DNA of 64,000 bases. Source: Thalassospira sp. MCCC 1A01428. Its GTDB lineage: Bacteria > Pseudomonadota > Alphaproteobacteria > Rhodospirillales > Thalassospiraceae. Positions 1 to 9,398 of this stretch are shown here, one piece after another; the stretch's first letter is position 1; each line of letters opens with the position of its first letter. The stretch lies in assembly GCF_002115825.1 (NCBI RefSeq), contig NZ_JFJZ01000014.1:40355-104354 (forward strand), given 5' to 3'. The translations under genes and the position numbers were made by a program. The notes under the pieces are model-generated. The model was not told the origin of the DNA, made no database searches, and worked only from the letters and a program-made list of their open reading frames with translations.

Positions 1-275
1 TAATATAAATGATAGGTAAACCAAGCATCAGGACGGGGTAAAAAGCCGTTTTCGTACCGGCGGATCAACCGTCGGGCCAATGCACCGCCCAATTCAGCCA
101 ACTGTGCCTGACGAAGGCTGTTGCCATCCCCTACCCGGCTGCGCAGCTTTGACGCCACGTCAACGGCAAATCCTGCCCGTTCCAACGCTGTGACAAGCAA
201 CCGAGCCACAAGCCGGTCCCCCGATGGAACCGGATGATCAAGCGGCTTTAACGGGGCGTAAAATGCAATCCGCAC
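1..275 (-). CDS. Glycosyltransferase, N-terminal part (cut by window edge)
   Basis: The reading frame starts with GTG at 275, five bases after the stop of the upstream glycosyltransferase, and runs off the window start after about 91 codons without a stop. It begins MRIAFYAPLKPLDHPVPSGD, the typical start of a GT-B-fold glycosyltransferase (beta strand, loop, then the Pro-Ser-Gly-Asp turn before the first helix). The tight spacing indicates translational coupling with the two upstream glycosyltransferase genes. The substrate cannot be told from the fragment. An alternative GTG lies at 280 but is out of this frame. Confidence 0.65.
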   Translation of the reverse strand, partial: MRIAFYAPLKPLDHPVPSGDRLVARLLVTALERAGFAVDVASKLRSRVGDGNSLRQAQLAELGGALARRLIRRYENGFLPRPDAWFTYHLY

Positions 276-280
276 GGCAC

Positions 281-1600
281 TTACTCCGCCCCGGAAGCAG
301 AACCAGCCACCGGGGTAATATCCCTGTTATAAACAGCCGTCGTTTCCTGATCATCGTCAGCAAGACCAAACCGGTGTCCCAATTCACGCATCCCGGCATG
401 AAAGGAAAAATCCCGGCGAACGATTTCGTTTCCGGCCGTGCCCATTTTGGTGCGACCTTCAGGATCCGCTATCATTTCAGCCAGCGCAACCGAGAGTATG
501 TCTGGGTTTCGTTCAGGTACCAGCCGCCCGTTCACCCCATCCTCGATCAGTTCAGGAATGGCTGAAATATTGGTTGATATTGCCGCCAATCCACAAAGCT
601 GGGCTTCCATTAACACGTTAGGCAAACCGTCGCGGTCACCGTCTTTTTCAATACGGCTGGCCAGCACAAACAAATCGGCATTCTGGCAGGCGGCAATCAC
701 TTCGGCCTGGTCACGTGGCCCCCGCCAGTCGCAATTTTTTGCGATGCCAAGTTCTTCGGCAAGGGCCAAATATTTTGCCCCATTACCACCGCCAATATGG
801 ACGAAACGCCAATGCAGATCTTTGGGCAGTTTTGCCAACGCTTTTAACAGGTCATCATAACCCTTTTTGCCAACCAGACGCCCGACCGACAAAATAATAA
901 CGGGGTCCGCTGCATCATTGCCCGTTCGCATGGGCCGGGTTGGCAATTGTTCGGGGAAGCGCGAAAAATCCAGCCCGTGATACAGCAAATTGACCTTTTC
1001 GGGGTTATCGGCCAGCGCGCGTAAATGGTCCACATTGGCGCGTGTACAAGTCACCAGCCAGTCCATATCGGCCAGCTTTTCGCGCATGTCCCAATCGGGG
1101 CTGGTATAAATATCCTTGGCATGCGCTGAACAACACCACGGCAATTGCCGCATCATCGCGCCATAACGGGCAACCGATGCCGGTGTATGTAAAAAATGGG
1201 CATAAATCCGAGTAACGTCGGCAGGTAATTCAGCCGCCATTACCATGGCCTGCCCTAACCGCCGAATGCGATTACGCGTCGTATCCCGGCGAAAATCACG
1301 CTTCCAGGCCGCAATTGCAGCAGCATAACCCGGCATTTTACGCGCTTTCCACCACCCGGCCACCACCCGCATCGGTGCATTATGCAAGTATTCAGGCAGG
1401 TAATCGACAGCACCGGTAATACGTTGATGGATGGGATGGCGTTTTTTATCGGTCGGATGACGCAGCGAAACAATACGATAAGGAATTCCTGCTTGCTGAA
1501 TACCCAGAATTTCCTGGGCAATAAATGTTTCAGACAGGCGCGGATACCCTTTTACAACAATGGCAATATGGTCAACGCCCGCAAGATTGGCCGAAGTCAT
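281..1600 (-). CDS. Glycosyltransferase family 4 protein
   Basis: A 439-residue GT-B glycosyltransferase that probably adds a sugar to a cell-surface glycan from a nucleotide-sugar donor on the cytoplasmic side. The N-terminal half has the acceptor-domain signature VKGYPRLSETFIAQE (about residues 16-30). The C-terminal half has the donor-domain start ILSVGRLVGKKGYDDLLKAL and the E-x7-E type region DGDRDGLPNVLMEAQLCG followed by IPELIEDGVNGRLV. The layout resembles WcaL/colanic-acid-type enzymes. Its ATG overlaps the stop of the upstream gene by an ATGA (1597-1600), so the two are translationally coupled, and a third glycosyltransferase follows five bases downstream. The sugar specificity is unknown. 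Confidence 0.85.
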   Translation of the reverse strand: MTSANLAGVDHIAIVVKGYPRLSETFIAQEILGIQQAGIPYRIVSLRHPTDKKRHPIHQRITGAVDYLPEYLHNAPMRVVAGWWKARKMPGYAAAIAAWKRDFRRDTTRNRIRRLGQAMVMAAELPADVTRIYAHFLHTPASVARYGAMMRQLPWCCSAHAKDIYTSPDWDMREKLADMDWLVTCTRANVDHLRALADNPEKVNLLYHGLDFSRFPEQLPTRPMRTGNDAADPVIILSVGRLVGKKGYDDLLKALAKLPKDLHWRFVHIGGGNGAKYLALAEELGIAKNCDWRGPRDQAEVIAACQNADLFVLASRIEKDGDRDGLPNVLMEAQLCGLAAISTNISAIPELIEDGVNGRLVPERNPDILSVALAEMIADPEGRTKMGTAGNEIVRRDFSFHAGMRELGHRFGLADDDQETTAVYNRDITPVAGSASGAE

Positions 1601-2814
1601 GCCGTTGCGTACTCTGCATCAATAATTTCGCGCGGCAGCCAGCGTTCCACCATGGTCGATACAGTTTCAAGCCCGCCCATCAAACCCGGTACAGTGACAC
1701 TGGATGGCGCGGGTTGTGCGGCCAAACCGCGCAGAGCCTCTGCCATTTCAAGGGGTGGCCGCCCGCCTTCCTCGGTTAACATTCGCACCAGGCCAAGTTT
1801 TTCAGCCTGTGAAGCACGAACATATTGTTCAAGACGCGGCACGGTACGCGGCACAATAATCGACGGTTTGTCAAACGACAGGATTTCGCAAAATGTATTA
1901 TAGCCCCCCATGGCAATAACACCGCTTGAGCGCGCCATCAGCATTTCCACATTGGCGTCAAAGGTAATCAGCGACAACTTGTCGATATTTTCGGCACGTT
2001 CCATAAATGCCTGCTGATCGGCGGGGGGCATAAACGGCCCCAACACCACCAAAGAAGGCATGGGAATATCAGGGTCAGCTTCATAGGCACTAATCACCCA
2101 ATCCACCAGATTAACCCCGTCCCCCCCACCGCCGGTGGTCACCAGGAAATAGGGTTCGTCCAAGCCCAAAGACCCATGTTCAGGTGCCGGTTTGCGGGTC
2201 GCCGTACGCGGTAAATACCCGGTATAGGTCATTTTTTCCTCAACACCGGGCGCAAGATCAATGCCGTGCAGCGGATTGCATATTTCACGCAATCCATAAA
2301 CCCAGATGTCATCGTAATAGGTATCCAGGGCAGGCGTACAGTTTTTACGCAGCCATTCCTCGCGAAGGGTTTCGGGGTCGTCCATCACATCGCGCAGACC
2401 TAAAACCAGCCGGGTATGGCGTTCTTTAAGCAATTTCAATGTGGGTTCGACTTCACCGCGCAGGCCCAGCGGTTCCTTATCAACGATAAACAAATCGGGA
2501 TCAAAAACATCAGCAGTATGCTGAATGATCGATTCACGCATCGCCAGCATCTGATCAACATCAATATCAAGGTTAAGCGATGTGTATTCACCATTAGACA
2601 GCTTGATTACGCCCGGAATGCGGACAAAATCCACCCGTGAACGAAACTCGAAACTGCCAATAATCGGCGATCCTGACAGGATCAGAACCGAAACATCGTC
2701 ACGATTATCAACCAAGGCATGGGCAATGGTGCGGCACCGCCGCAAATGGCCAAGACCAAATGTGTCGTGACTGTAAATCAGAACACGATAGCCGCGTGCG
2801 CCCTTTAAAGACAT
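1597..2814 (-). CDS. MurG-like (GT28-type) glycosyltransferase
   Basis: A 405-residue protein. It starts with YRVLIYSHDTFGLGHLRRC, the Gly-Leu-Gly-His-x-x-Arg motif of MurG-like and COG4671-type predicted glycosyltransferases. The C-terminal half has LVTTGGGGDG, then MLMARSSGVIAMGGYNTFCE and KPSIIVPR, the donor-binding loops of GT28-type C-terminal domains. It is the first gene of a three-gene minus-strand unit (start 2814; coupled by ATGA to the next gene). It lacks a signal peptide, so it acts in the cytoplasm. Donor and acceptor are not deducible. Family membership is clear from the motifs; participation in surface glycan assembly is inferred from the neighbours. Confidence 0.75.
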   Translation of the reverse strand: MSLKGARGYRVLIYSHDTFGLGHLRRCRTIAHALVDNRDDVSVLILSGSPIIGSFEFRSRVDFVRIPGVIKLSNGEYTSLNLDIDVDQMLAMRESIIQHTADVFDPDLFIVDKEPLGLRGEVEPTLKLLKERHTRLVLGLRDVMDDPETLREEWLRKNCTPALDTYYDDIWVYGLREICNPLHGIDLAPGVEEKMTYTGYLPRTATRKPAPEHGSLGLDEPYFLVTTGGGGDGVNLVDWVISAYEADPDIPMPSLVVLGPFMPPADQQAFMERAENIDKLSLITFDANVEMLMARSSGVIAMGGYNTFCEILSFDKPSIIVPRTVPRLEQYVRASQAEKLGLVRMLTEEGGRPPLEMAEALRGLAAQPAPSSVTVPGLMGGLETVSTMVERWLPREIIDAEYATA

Positions 2815-3262
2815 AATACCGTCCGCAATTCAGGTGCCCCCAAAGACATGATCGCCATTACGGCAAAAACCTTGCCGGTGTAAATCACTCATGTCCCATT
2901 GAACCTCCCATCGCCTCTTTTTTTCAAAGGTGACAGGAATTGAAATAATCACAAGCAAATCTGTCCTATAGTTAGCAGATTTCAAACATATGCAACCATC
3001 AGAAACGCGCACGACATGGTGAATTGGCGCAAAAAACGCCAAAATCCAGCAACAACGCCAACTTCCCAGATGCAAAAACTTTGCCCGCAACTCCCCAAAA
3101 ATTGAAAATTATTCCGCCTCATCAACCCGGGAATAAAATTTTGTCGAACATCACCGCTTAAACATCAAAACGCATACAGGGCAGAAAGCCATTGCCCCCT
3201 GCCCTGCATTGGTCACCATTTTCCCCCGTCCATGGTGACAATCTCTTTTGCCTGTACCAGCC
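2815..3262. other. Non-coding gap between two minus-strand units
   Basis: This 448-base stretch separates the metallohydrolase stop from the start of the glycosyltransferase unit. An open frame at 2830-3090 on the minus strand has no convincing ribosome-binding site and no recognisable protein features, so it is not called. The gap must hold the promoter of the glycosyltransferase unit; the AT-rich part around 2940-3000 is the likely place, but no strong -35/-10 pair is visible. One hairpin at the metallohydrolase end is listed separately. Confidence 0.4.
3212..3239 (-). terminator. Hairpin after the metallohydrolase gene
   Basis: An 8-bp perfect stem (GTCACCAT / ATGGTGAC) with a 12-base loop lies 24 bases beyond the stop at 3263. 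No uridine run follows on the minus strand, so it may be an RNA 3'-end stabiliser rather than an intrinsic terminator. Confidence 0.3.
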
Positions 3263-4834
3263 TTATGATCGCTCTATAGTGCTTGTCAGCTTTGCCAGCA
3301 ATTTTTCGCGTTGCCGATTGGTCGACAGGGCAGCAAGTTTTTCCGAAAGGGCTGTCAGGGTACGGGCATAATCATTATGCCAATCCTCGCGCGACATCAC
3401 ATCATGACCAAGACGGCGGGTAATGGGCGGCTGGTTATCCTTGCCCCTGCGCAATACAACTGTTTGATCCAGGGATGGGCTTGATAAAAGCTTTGCCGGA
3501 ATATCATTGGCGATCAAAAGATCGCGGAAGGTGGTCCGCGCCGGATTTTCGCCATGGGTCAGGAATATTGCCTTGTGAACCGGCAGGCGCGCCTTCACCC
3601 ATTCCAGCAATGTTTGCTGATCGGCATGACCTGAATAAATATCAAGGTTGCGCACCCGCGCACGCACCTGGATTTGATCGCCATGAATACGCACGTTTTT
3701 CGCCCCGGAAAGCAAGATGCGCCCCAGCGAACCTGCCGCCTGATATCCAACCAGCAACACCGTGCATTCCGGGCGCCACAGGTTGTTTTTTAAATGATAG
3801 CGCACCCGCCCGGCATCGCACATGCCACTGGCAGAAAGAATAATAGCTCCCCCTTTAATACGGGCCAATTGAATGCTGGCCTCAACATCGGGCACCATAT
3901 GAAAATTGGGATGATTAAGGGCGCGGGCATCTTGCGCGTCAAGGTAACGGGCAAAAACACCCGTTGCACGTTGCGCCAGCGGGCTATCGATAAAAACATC
4001 GGCTTTCGGCAATTGCCCACTGTTAAACAATGCCGCCAAATCAACCAGCAATTCCTGGGTGCGGGCCACGGCAAAACTGGGAATGACAAGGTTGCCCCCC
4101 GCAATCAGCGCTTCGCGCACTTCGGTTGCCAACATGGTTCTGCGTTCGTCGGCGGCCATGTCCACTCGTTGCCGATCGCCATATGTGGTTTCAACAAAAA
4201 GATAATCCACATCCGACGGGCCTTCGGGCGCATCATTAAAAACCGCTTCACCAGTACCAATATCGCCCGAAAACAGCAAATGGCGGGTTTTATGGCCCGG
4301 TTCGCCATCAATGCGCACCTCGATCGAGGCAGACCCCAAAATATGCCCGGCATCCCAATAACGAACCTCAAAACCCGGGGCAATTTCTATCCATTGGTGA
4401 TACTCGACCGGGCGCAAACGCTTTAGCGCTTTTTCTGCATCCTCACGGGTATAGATCGGTTCAACCTGCGGGCGGCCTCGCCGGGCATTGCGGCGGTTTA
4501 ACCGGTCCACTTCCGTTTCCTGAATATAGCCGGAATCAGGCAGCATATAGGTTAGCAAGTCACATGTCGGCTCGGTCGCAAAAACCACACCAACAAACCC
4601 GGCCTTAACCAGTTTCGGGATCAATCCTGAATGGTCAATATGGGCATGTGTCAACAAAACCGCGCGTATGTCGCTGGCGTCAAAAGGAAAGGGCCCATAA
4701 TTAAGTTCCTTGACTGTCTTGCTGCCCTGAAACATGCCGCAATCAATCAAAAAATTTCCTGCCGGTGTGCGCAACAGGTAACAAGACCCGGTCACACCGC
4801 CCGCAGCGCCACAAAATGTTACCGAAAGGGTCAT
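3263..4834 (-). CDS. Beta-CASP metallo-beta-lactamase-fold hydrolase (RNase-like)
   Basis: A 523-residue enzyme of the metallo-beta-lactamase/beta-CASP family, whose members are mostly zinc-dependent RNases. The zinc-binding signature THAHIDHSG is at residues 62-70. A second ligand region AGHILGSASIEV follows, then the beta-CASP signature with SASGMCDAGRVRYHL and the C-terminal His motifs SGHADQ and LTHGE. The start at 4834 is chosen over an upstream ATG at 4867 because an AGGAGG lies seven bases before it. The length fits the archaeal/bacterial MBL-beta-CASP exonuclease-like group that lacks KH domains. The role (RNA turnover) comes from the family; the substrate in this organism is unknown. 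It stands alone, 123 bases after moeA. Confidence 0.85.
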   Translation of the reverse strand: MTLSVTFCGAAGGVTGSCYLLRTPAGNFLIDCGMFQGSKTVKELNYGPFPFDASDIRAVLLTHAHIDHSGLIPKLVKAGFVGVVFATEPTCDLLTYMLPDSGYIQETEVDRLNRRNARRGRPQVEPIYTREDAEKALKRLRPVEYHQWIEIAPGFEVRYWDAGHILGSASIEVRIDGEPGHKTRHLLFSGDIGTGEAVFNDAPEGPSDVDYLFVETTYGDRQRVDMAADERRTMLATEVREALIAGGNLVIPSFAVARTQELLVDLAALFNSGQLPKADVFIDSPLAQRATGVFARYLDAQDARALNHPNFHMVPDVEASIQLARIKGGAIILSASGMCDAGRVRYHLKNNLWRPECTVLLVGYQAAGSLGRILLSGAKNVRIHGDQIQVRARVRNLDIYSGHADQQTLLEWVKARLPVHKAIFLTHGENPARTTFRDLLIANDIPAKLLSSPSLDQTVVLRRGKDNQPPITRRLGHDVMSREDWHNDYARTLTALSEKLAALSTNRQREKLLAKLTSTIERS

Positions 4835-4957
4835 TGAAAAACCTCCTTGCGCATTGCCCGATTGCATTACAACAATGGGTGCGCAGGCCGGTTTGCTTCA
4901 ATGATCTGGATCAGTTGACAAATTTATTGCCCGATTTAACGACAAAACCGGCTCCGG

Positions 4958-6283
4958 CTAAAATGCCTGCAACCCGGCAAAGGGGATATAATCGACCATA
5001 TCACCCTGGCCCACACTGGCGCGGTCTTCGGCCAGTTCTATCAGCCCTTCGGCCCACACCATGGACGACAGCACACCCGAACTGCTGGACCGAAACGGCA
5101 AGGCCACCAGTTGCCCGTTCCCGTTACGGTGCAGCCGCGCGCGCAACCATTCCCGACGTCCTGTGCCCCGTTTAAGGGCAAACCCGGCCGGCACCTGAAA
5201 CCGCACGGCTGTCCGATCTTCATCGCGGGCACCCATCATATGAAGCAACAACGGCACGGCAAACAACAACCCCGACACCATCACAGAAACCGGATTACCC
5301 GGTAAGCCCAGCACCAGACAATTGCCAATTTTTCCCCGCATCAACGGCTTGCCGGGTTTAATTGCCAGTTTCCAAGCGTGAATTTCACCAATACTATCAA
5401 CCACCGGCTTTAACAAATCAGCTTTGCCGACCGATACACCACCCGATGTTAAAATCACATCATGGTTTTGCGCCGCATCGCCCAAGGCCGATTGCAAAAC
5501 GTCAAAATCATCCCGCAGCAAACCAAGGTCGGTTACCTCGCAGCCAATGGCGCGCATCATACCGATCATGGCAAAGCGGTTGCTGTCGTAAATGCCCCCG
5601 GGTGGCAATGCGTCGCCGGGAACAGACAGTTCATCGCCAGTGGAAAAAACGGCAACCCGCAGCGGGCGTGCAACAACCAGGCCCCCTTTGCCCTGCCCTG
5701 CGGCCACAGCTACGTCCTGCGGGCGAAGCCTTTTACCGACAGAAAGCACAATAGTGCCCACTTTAACATCTTCGCCCATGCGACGAATATTATCGCCCCG
5801 CCGCAAGCGTGCCACTGCATCACGTTCAATGCGAATTTCACTTTCATCGCTGTTTGCCGTGACGTTTTCCTGAATAATAACAACATCGGCCCCGGCGGGC
5901 ACAGCGGCACCCGTTGCAATGCGAATGGCACGCCCAACCGGCACATCGCCAACAAAAGGATGCCCCGCCAGTGAAACACCGGCAACCGGAATGGTCAAAG
6001 CACCCGATTTTGGCAACGCCTCAATATCATCAAGCCGCAAGGCATAGCCATCCATCGCAGAATTATCAACGGATGGCACATTAACGGCAGCAACGACATC
6101 CTCGCGCAAAATGGCACCATAACAATCAGTCAAATTGCGGGTTTCGGTTTGTGCAAAAACCGGAATTTGGGCGCAGGCCTGTGCCAGGGCAACATGGATC
6201 GGCGTCAAGCCTGCCTGCTGCCCGACATCCGCAACAATATTGGCCCGGGCATCAGAAACAGAAGAACCAGATGTATCGACCAT
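4958..6283 (-). CDS. moeA: Molybdopterin molybdenumtransferase MoeA
   Basis: MoeA inserts molybdate into adenylylated molybdopterin, the last common step of molybdenum cofactor synthesis in the cytoplasm. The 441-residue product has the domain order of the family: the SAMDGYA motif at 75-81, TGAAVPAGAD at 124-133, STGDELSVPG at 214-223 and the TSGGVSVGKAD motif of the MogA-like domain at 279-289, then PGKPLMRG and LPGNPVS. The start at 6283 has AAGG eight bases upstream; an in-frame ATG at 6349 would add 22 residues that do not look conserved. It follows the iron-transport permease by 79 bases on the same strand, possibly co-transcribed. No other moa/moe gene is in the window. Confidence 0.93.
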   Translation of the reverse strand: MVDTSGSSVSDARANIVADVGQQAGLTPIHVALAQACAQIPVFAQTETRNLTDCYGAILREDVVAAVNVPSVDNSAMDGYALRLDDIEALPKSGALTIPVAGVSLAGHPFVGDVPVGRAIRIATGAAVPAGADVVIIQENVTANSDESEIRIERDAVARLRRGDNIRRMGEDVKVGTIVLSVGKRLRPQDVAVAAGQGKGGLVVARPLRVAVFSTGDELSVPGDALPPGGIYDSNRFAMIGMMRAIGCEVTDLGLLRDDFDVLQSALGDAAQNHDVILTSGGVSVGKADLLKPVVDSIGEIHAWKLAIKPGKPLMRGKIGNCLVLGLPGNPVSVMVSGLLFAVPLLLHMMGARDEDRTAVRFQVPAGFALKRGTGRREWLRARLHRNGNGQLVALPFRSSSSGVLSSMVWAEGLIELAEDRASVGQGDMVDYIPFAGLQAF

Positions 6284-6362
6284 GGTGATTACCTTGCATG
6301 TATAGATGGAAACCTGACCTGTGATAGCGCGATCAGCACGAACCCCCAAGTGGCACCTGGAA

Positions 6363-8099
6363 TTATCCGTGGTGCCCCGGGCGGGACCGGGAAATTGCCC
6401 TGCTTAGCATCACCACAGGAATAACGCCGACCACAACTATGGTCAGTGCGCCCAGGGCGGCCTGCTCAATCATTTCATCCTTGGCATATTGGTACACATG
6501 CGTTGCCAATGTATCGAAATTAAACGGGCGCAAAATCAGGGTGGCGGGCAGTTCTTTCATGGAATCAACAAACACCAGCACACATGCCGCCAAAATACCG
6601 CCGCGCACCAGTGGGAAATGAATGCGCTTTAACGTACCAAACGGGGTTTCACCCAAAGTCCGGGCGGCATCATCCATACTGGGGCGCACCTTGCCCAAAG
6701 CAGCCTCGATCGAGCCATAGGAAACAGCCATAAACCGTACGCTATAGGCAAAAACGATGGCGAAAATTGTGCCACTTAACATCAGCCCGGTGGAAACTCC
6801 GAAATGATCGCGCATGAACGCGTCTACCGCATTATCCAGCCCGGCAAACGGCACCAGAACACCAATCGCCAGCACGGCCCCCGGCACGGCATACCCCACC
6901 GAAGCCAACCGGATACAGGCGCGCAAGGCCGGTTTGGGAAACAGACGCAGGGCATAAGCCAAAAACAGGGCAGCACTTACCGCCATCAATGTTGCCAGGC
7001 CCGATACCATCAGACTGTTGCGGGCAAATTCAAAAAAGTCGCTGGTCCAGGATTGGTCAAAATAACCGACCGAATAATACACCAGCACCAGTGCCGGGAT
7101 AACAAAACCCAGCACAATGGGCAGACTGCAAATCAGCAAGCCAGCCACCTTCGCCCCCAACCCCAGTTCATAGCCCGGCAGTTCCTGAAACCGTGACGTG
7201 GTATCGTGAAAACGCTGACGACGGCGCGAATAACGTTCAGCGACAATCAGCACCATCACAACCGCCAGCATGGTTAAGGCGATTTGCGCCGCCCCGCCCG
7301 CATTGCCCATGCCCAGCCACACGTTAAAAATACCCGCGGTCAAGGTATGAACGGCAAAAAAGTCTATGGTGCCAAAATCGTTCAGGGTTTCCATCAGCGC
7401 AATAATGACGCCGACAACAATAGCCGGGCGCGCCAGCGGCAAAGCCACCTTCACAAATGCATTCCACGGTCCCCGCCCCAGCACGCGGGCCGCTTCAAGC
7501 ACACATACCGATTGCGACAAAAACGCCGCGCGGGCCAACATATAAACATAGGGATACAATGTCAGGCTAAGCACCACAATCGCACCGCCTTTGGTGCGAA
7601 TATCGGGAAACCAGTAATCGCGCGCCGATTGAAACCCGAACCACGCCCGAAGCGTGCCTTGCACCGGCCCGGCATATTCCAGCAAATCGGTGTAAACATA
7701 TGCCACGATATAAGCTGGAACTGCCATCGGCAACAACATGGCCCACTCAAAAAACCGTTTCCCCGGCAGACGGCACATGGTCACAACCCAGGCAGACGAA
7801 ACGCCCATCACAGTTACGCCAATGCCAACACCCAACATTAAAATAAAGGTATTGGACAAATACCGTGGCAGCATGGTCGATGCCAGATGCGGCCAGATAT
7901 TTTCAGTGGGAAACACTGCCAGATAGACCACCGCCACAATCGGTGCAGCCACCAGCATTGCAATCAGCATTGCACCACCCAGCCACCATGACGATTGCCC
8001 CTGACCCCACCAGCGCATCGAATGCACCATGGGCCTCTGTTGCAAGGGATCAAATGTTTCGCTGGGTCCGGTGCCGCGAATGTCCTGTTTAACTGCCAA
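6363..8099 (-). CDS. fbpB: Iron(III) ABC transporter permease (FbpB-type, fused two-domain)
   Basis: A 578-residue inner-membrane protein made of two tandem ABC permease halves, the standard layout of FbpB/SfuB/AfuB iron(III) permeases, with about twelve hydrophobic segments. The EAA loops that contact the ATPase are EAARVLGRGPWNAFVKVALP in the first half and DDAARTLGETPFGTLKRIHF in the second. It lies 14 bases after the iron-binding protein gene and is clearly in one operon with it. The longest frame starts with TTG at 8099 behind a poor ribosome-binding site; an ATG at 8030 (residue 24) is an alternative and would remove a polar N-terminus. No ATPase gene (fbpC) is adjacent, so the ATPase must be encoded elsewhere. 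Confidence 0.88.
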   Translation of the reverse strand: MAVKQDIRGTGPSETFDPLQQRPMVHSMRWWGQGQSSWWLGGAMLIAMLVAAPIVAVVYLAVFPTENIWPHLASTMLPRYLSNTFILMLGVGIGVTVMGVSSAWVVTMCRLPGKRFFEWAMLLPMAVPAYIVAYVYTDLLEYAGPVQGTLRAWFGFQSARDYWFPDIRTKGGAIVVLSLTLYPYVYMLARAAFLSQSVCVLEAARVLGRGPWNAFVKVALPLARPAIVVGVIIALMETLNDFGTIDFFAVHTLTAGIFNVWLGMGNAGGAAQIALTMLAVVMVLIVAERYSRRRQRFHDTTSRFQELPGYELGLGAKVAGLLICSLPIVLGFVIPALVLVYYSVGYFDQSWTSDFFEFARNSLMVSGLATLMAVSAALFLAYALRLFPKPALRACIRLASVGYAVPGAVLAIGVLVPFAGLDNAVDAFMRDHFGVSTGLMLSGTIFAIVFAYSVRFMAVSYGSIEAALGKVRPSMDDAARTLGETPFGTLKRIHFPLVRGGILAACVLVFVDSMKELPATLILRPFNFDTLATHVYQYAKDEMIEQAALGALTIVVVGVIPVVMLSRAISRSRPGHHG

Positions 8100-8113
8100 T
8101 TTGCACCGATGCT

Positions 8114-9127
8114 TTATTCGTTAAAACCAACTTCGTCGATCATGCGAATGGCATCACCGCGCAAGTTGGCCACTTCGTTCAACGGTAAATCGTCAGCCTT
8201 GAATGTGCCCCACGAGGCCACCATTTCCGACCACACAACACCCGATTTCACCGGATATTCAAAATTAACTTCGGCATACATATGCTGGGCTTCGTCGCCC
8301 GATAAAAACTCGACCAGTTTTAGCGCATTTTCACGGTTCGGCGCATTTTCCATCAGGGCAACACCGGAAATATTTACATGCGTGCCCCGGTCTTTCTGAT
8401 TGGGAAAAACGATCCGCACCTGTTTGGCTGCATCGGCCTTGTTCGGATCATCCAGCATCTTGCCGTAATAGTACGAATTGCCAATCGCAACGTCGCACAC
8501 ACCTTGGGAAACTGCTTCGATCTGGTCAATATCGGCGCCTTGCGGTTTGCGCGCCAGATTATCCTTTAACCCGATCAACCATTTTTTGGCATCTTCCGGG
8601 CCGTGATGGGCAATCATGGAGGCAACAAGGGCAATGTTGTAAACATGCATCCCCGAACGAATACAAATACGACCTTTCCATTTCGGGTCGGCCAGTTCTT
8701 CGTAACTGGCAATGGCATCAGGTTCGATCCGGTCAAGCGATGTGTAAATCACCCGCGCCCGCGTTGTTAACCCAACCCATTGGGCGTCCTTGTCGCGATA
8801 TTGCGCCGGAATATTCTGTTCAATAATGTCGCTGGTCAACGATTGGGTAACACCCGCATCAACCGCATCCTGAATACGACCAATATCAACAGTTAACAGT
8901 AAATCAGCCGGGCTGTTGCGCCCTTCATGCTTCACGCGCTCAACCAAACCGCTTTGCGAAAACAACGTGTTAACGCGAATACCGGTTTCTTCGGTAAATT
9001 TCTGGAACATCGGTTTGATCAGAAACGGCTGACGCAATGAATAAACATTCACTTCCTGCGCGGCCTGGGCAACAGAGAACGAAACCGTCGTCAGTGCCAG
9101 TCCAAGGATGAATTTTCGCAGGTTCAT
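8114..9127 (-). CDS. fbpA: Periplasmic iron(III)-binding protein, paralogue 1
   Basis: A 337-residue solute-binding protein of the FbpA/FutA family that captures ferric iron in the periplasm and delivers it to the FbpB permease encoded next. A signal peptide covers about residues 1-22 (cleavage after VAQA). The mature part starts QEVNVYSLRQPFL, typical of the family, and the tyrosine cluster GNSYYYGKML at 217-225 supplies the iron-ligand tyrosines. The start at 9127 is backed by AGGAGA six bases upstream; an upstream ATG at 9181 would put 18 residues before the signal peptide. It is very similar to the product of 10129-11145. Iron-dependent control is likely, see the site at 9149-9177. Confidence 0.92.
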   Translation of the reverse strand: MNLRKFILGLALTTVSFSVAQAAQEVNVYSLRQPFLIKPMFQKFTEETGIRVNTLFSQSGLVERVKHEGRNSPADLLLTVDIGRIQDAVDAGVTQSLTSDIIEQNIPAQYRDKDAQWVGLTTRARVIYTSLDRIEPDAIASYEELADPKWKGRICIRSGMHVYNIALVASMIAHHGPEDAKKWLIGLKDNLARKPQGADIDQIEAVSQGVCDVAIGNSYYYGKMLDDPNKADAAKQVRIVFPNQKDRGTHVNISGVALMENAPNRENALKLVEFLSGDEAQHMYAEVNFEYPVKSGVVWSEMVASWGTFKADDLPLNEVANLRGDAIRMIDEVGFNE

Positions 9128-9148
9128 GAAGGGTCTCCTGATCGTTCC

Positions 9149-9177
9149 AATAATGACAATGGGAATGAAAAACATTC
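9149..9177 (-). promoter_or_regulatory. Possible Fur-type operator upstream of fbpA paralogue 1
   Basis: Just upstream of the fbpA start lies a run of imperfect GATAAT-like hexamers (AATAAT, GACAAT, GGGAAT) that ends in the inverted repeat GAATG-5-CATTC at 9163-9177. This resembles the hexamer arrangement of Fur boxes. The match is loose and the assignment rests mainly on the iron-uptake context. Confidence 0.25.
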
Positions 9178-9398
9178 GCAAGGCGCGAAATTACCGTTTC
9201 AACATCCCGATTGGCAAGGCACAATCACGCCGCTCACAGCATTGTTGGCAATATCACCCTCTTGACAATTGCCAACATTAATTATCCCTGTCACATAGTT
9301 CCTGTAAAAACGCCGAACAAAGCTATATTTTAAAACGTCTTTAATCGAGAAATCTGAAATAAAAAAACTGTTTTCAATAGCATCGCCCAGGGGCAAAA

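Noticed and set aside
224..565. Plus-strand frame opposite the glycosyltransferase genes
   Set aside because: Lies antisense to two well-supported genes and shows no protein-like features.
2830..3090. 86-codon frame on the minus strand in the gap before the metallohydrolase
   Set aside because: No ribosome-binding site, atypical composition with many Cys and Trp, no recognisable domain; the region is AT-rich and promoter-like.
9262..9290. TTGACA upstream of the sulfotransferase as a promoter
   Set aside because: No -10 element occurs at 16-18 bases; the match is only to the -35 hexamer.
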